Below are positions 4,402 through 5,287 of a stretch of DNA of 5,287 nt, piece after piece. Below the pieces are notes generated by a model. The model was not told the DNA's origin. It saw only the letters and a list, made by a program, of their open reading frames with translations, and searched no databases. How positions within the stretch are numbered: the first letter of the stretch is position 1; the number at the start of each line of letters is the position of its first letter. This DNA is from Oscillospiraceae bacterium (GTDB lineage: Bacteria > Bacillota > Clostridia > Oscillospirales > UBA929): positions 1-5,287 of the forward strand of contig WRCJ01000092.1 of NCBI GenBank assembly GCA_009784085.1, given 5' to 3'. The position numbers were made by a program, and so were the translations under genes.

Positions 4402-5287
4402 TCATTTTTTTACCCCATGCGAATAACCCGCCCGCTGTGCGCTCTCCACGAGCCGCTTGTAGCTTTCGAAGCGGCTGGCGGCGATCTCCCCACGCCGTTG
4501 CGCCGCCCAAATGGCGCAACCTGTCTCGCTCAAATGGAGGCACCCGGTAAAACGGCAAGCCCCTCCCCATGGCAGGAACTCCGGGAAGAGTTCCTTGACC
4601 TCCTCCGGCGGGATGGTCTCCATGCGGTCCATATCGAACAAAGAGAAACCGGGCGTGTCGGCCACCCACGCGCCCTCCCCCACTGGGAGAAGCTCCACAT
4701 GCCGCGTGGTATGCCGTCCGCGCCCGCCCCTGACGCTGACCTCGGATGTTGGCAGGGCAAAATCGGAAAACAATCGATTGAGCAGGCTGGACTTGCCTAC
4801 GCCCGAGTTGCCTACAAAAGCCGAAACCCCGCCGGCTACGGCCAGCGCGGCGCGGAGCGCCGGCATGCCCTCGCCGGTCAACGCGCTAACACACAACGTC
4901 TCGTACCCGGCGCCGTGATAGGTATCATACAGCGCGGAAGCCGGTACGAGATCGATCTTGTTGACGCAAACCACGACCCGCAACCCGCGCCGCGCCGCCA
5001 GGGCGGCGATGCGGTCGATGAGAAAGGGATCGCTTATGGGGATGGCCCGGGATACGATAATGACCATGGTATCGACGTTGGCGACCGGCGGACGGGTGAA
5101 CACGCTTCGCCGGGGCGATATCCCCTCGATGCGCCCCTGCCCGTCGGGTAGCCGCACACACCGAACCCGGTCGCCCGGCAAAGGCTTGACGCCCTCCAGC
5201 CGAAAACGCCCCCTGGGCCGGCACACCACCGGCCCGTCGGGGGATAGGACGGTGTAGAACCCACCTACCCCCTTGAGGATCAATCCC
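4402..5287 (-). CDS. rsgA: Ribosome small-subunit GTPase RsgA (5' end beyond window)
   Basis: RsgA is a circularly permuted GTPase that acts in late maturation of the 30S subunit. The visible protein is about 294 residues. Numbering from an in-frame TTG at 5283, an OB-fold region (~1-65) precedes the permuted G domain. G4 NKIDL (108-112) and G5 SALTGEG (133-139) come before G1 GNSGVGKSS (158-166), RGRHTTR (188-194) and G3 DTPGF (209-213). The C-terminal zinc site is complete as C243, C248, H250 and C256, with the spacing expected of the family. The frame stays open to the right edge (GLILKGVGGFY...). Homologues commonly have a few residues before this sequence and no ribosome-binding site is visible for the TTG, so the true start probably lies outside the window. 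The stop is TGA (4404-4402), directly after two Lys codons. The gene precedes thiN on the same strand, as in Bacillus-type prkC–rsgA–rpe–thiN clusters. Confidence 0.95.
   Translation of the reverse strand, partial: GLILKGVGGFYTVLSPDGPVVCRPRGRFRLEGVKPLPGDRVRCVRLPDGQGRIEGISPRRSVFTRPPVANVDTMVIIVSRAIPISDPFLIDRIAALAARRGLRVVVCVNKIDLVPASALYDTYHGAGYETLCVSALTGEGMPALRAALAVAGGVSAFVGNSGVGKSSLLNRLFSDFALPTSEVSVRGGRGRHTTRHVELLPVGEGAWVADTPGFSLFDMDRMETIPPEEVKELFPEFLPWGGACRFTGCLHLSETGCAIWAAQRRGEIAASRFESYKRLVESAQRAGYSHGVKK

Noticed and set aside
4087..5151. A 354-codon plus-strand open frame with Arg/Pro/Ala-rich sequence
   Set aside because: It runs antisense through rsgA, the repeat and the thiN start. It has no family motifs, and its composition is what GC-rich antisense sequence gives, while rsgA on the other strand has every expected motif.

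Overview
The window suggests a Bacillota (probably Clostridia-like) bacterium of moderately high GC, perhaps from a metagenome. The evidence is the rsgA–thiN pairing known from Bacillus/Clostridia-type operons, a ThiN-type thiamine pyrophosphokinase, a BmrR-like MerR regulator, purine-rich Shine-Dalgarno sites and sigma-A-type TATAAT promoters. The taxonomic call is inference; no rRNA or other marker is present.

Layout. (1) Positions 1-88 hold the last codons of an unidentified plus-strand gene, followed by a strong stem-loop (100-136). (2) A plus-strand MerR-family regulator with a GyrI/BmrR-like effector domain (209-1039) has its own TATAAT promoter. (3) A convergent minus-strand operon encodes a complete polar-amino-acid ABC importer: lipoprotein receptor (3350-2541), permease (2507-1863) and ATPase (1806-1036). 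It is driven by an extended -10 promoter at 3414-3387. Its last gene overlaps the regulator's stop codon by 4 bp in convergent orientation. (4) Further upstream on the minus strand are thiN (4158-3466) and rsgA (5287-4402, 5' end outside the window). They are separated by a GC-rich compound repeat (4235-4400) where Bacillus-type operons would carry rpe.

Function. The importer needs only these three genes: the receptor captures the ligand at the membrane, one permease probably forms a homodimer, and the ATPase powers uptake. RsgA (30S subunit maturation GTPase) and ThiN (thiamine diphosphate synthesis) are housekeeping. Nothing links the MerR regulator to the importer apart from adjacency.

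I found no evidence for a new multi-gene system. The least ordinary parts are the hairpin/tandem repeat between rsgA and thiN, a Gly-Ala microsatellite next to an altered catalytic motif in ThiN, and the terminator-free convergent overlap.
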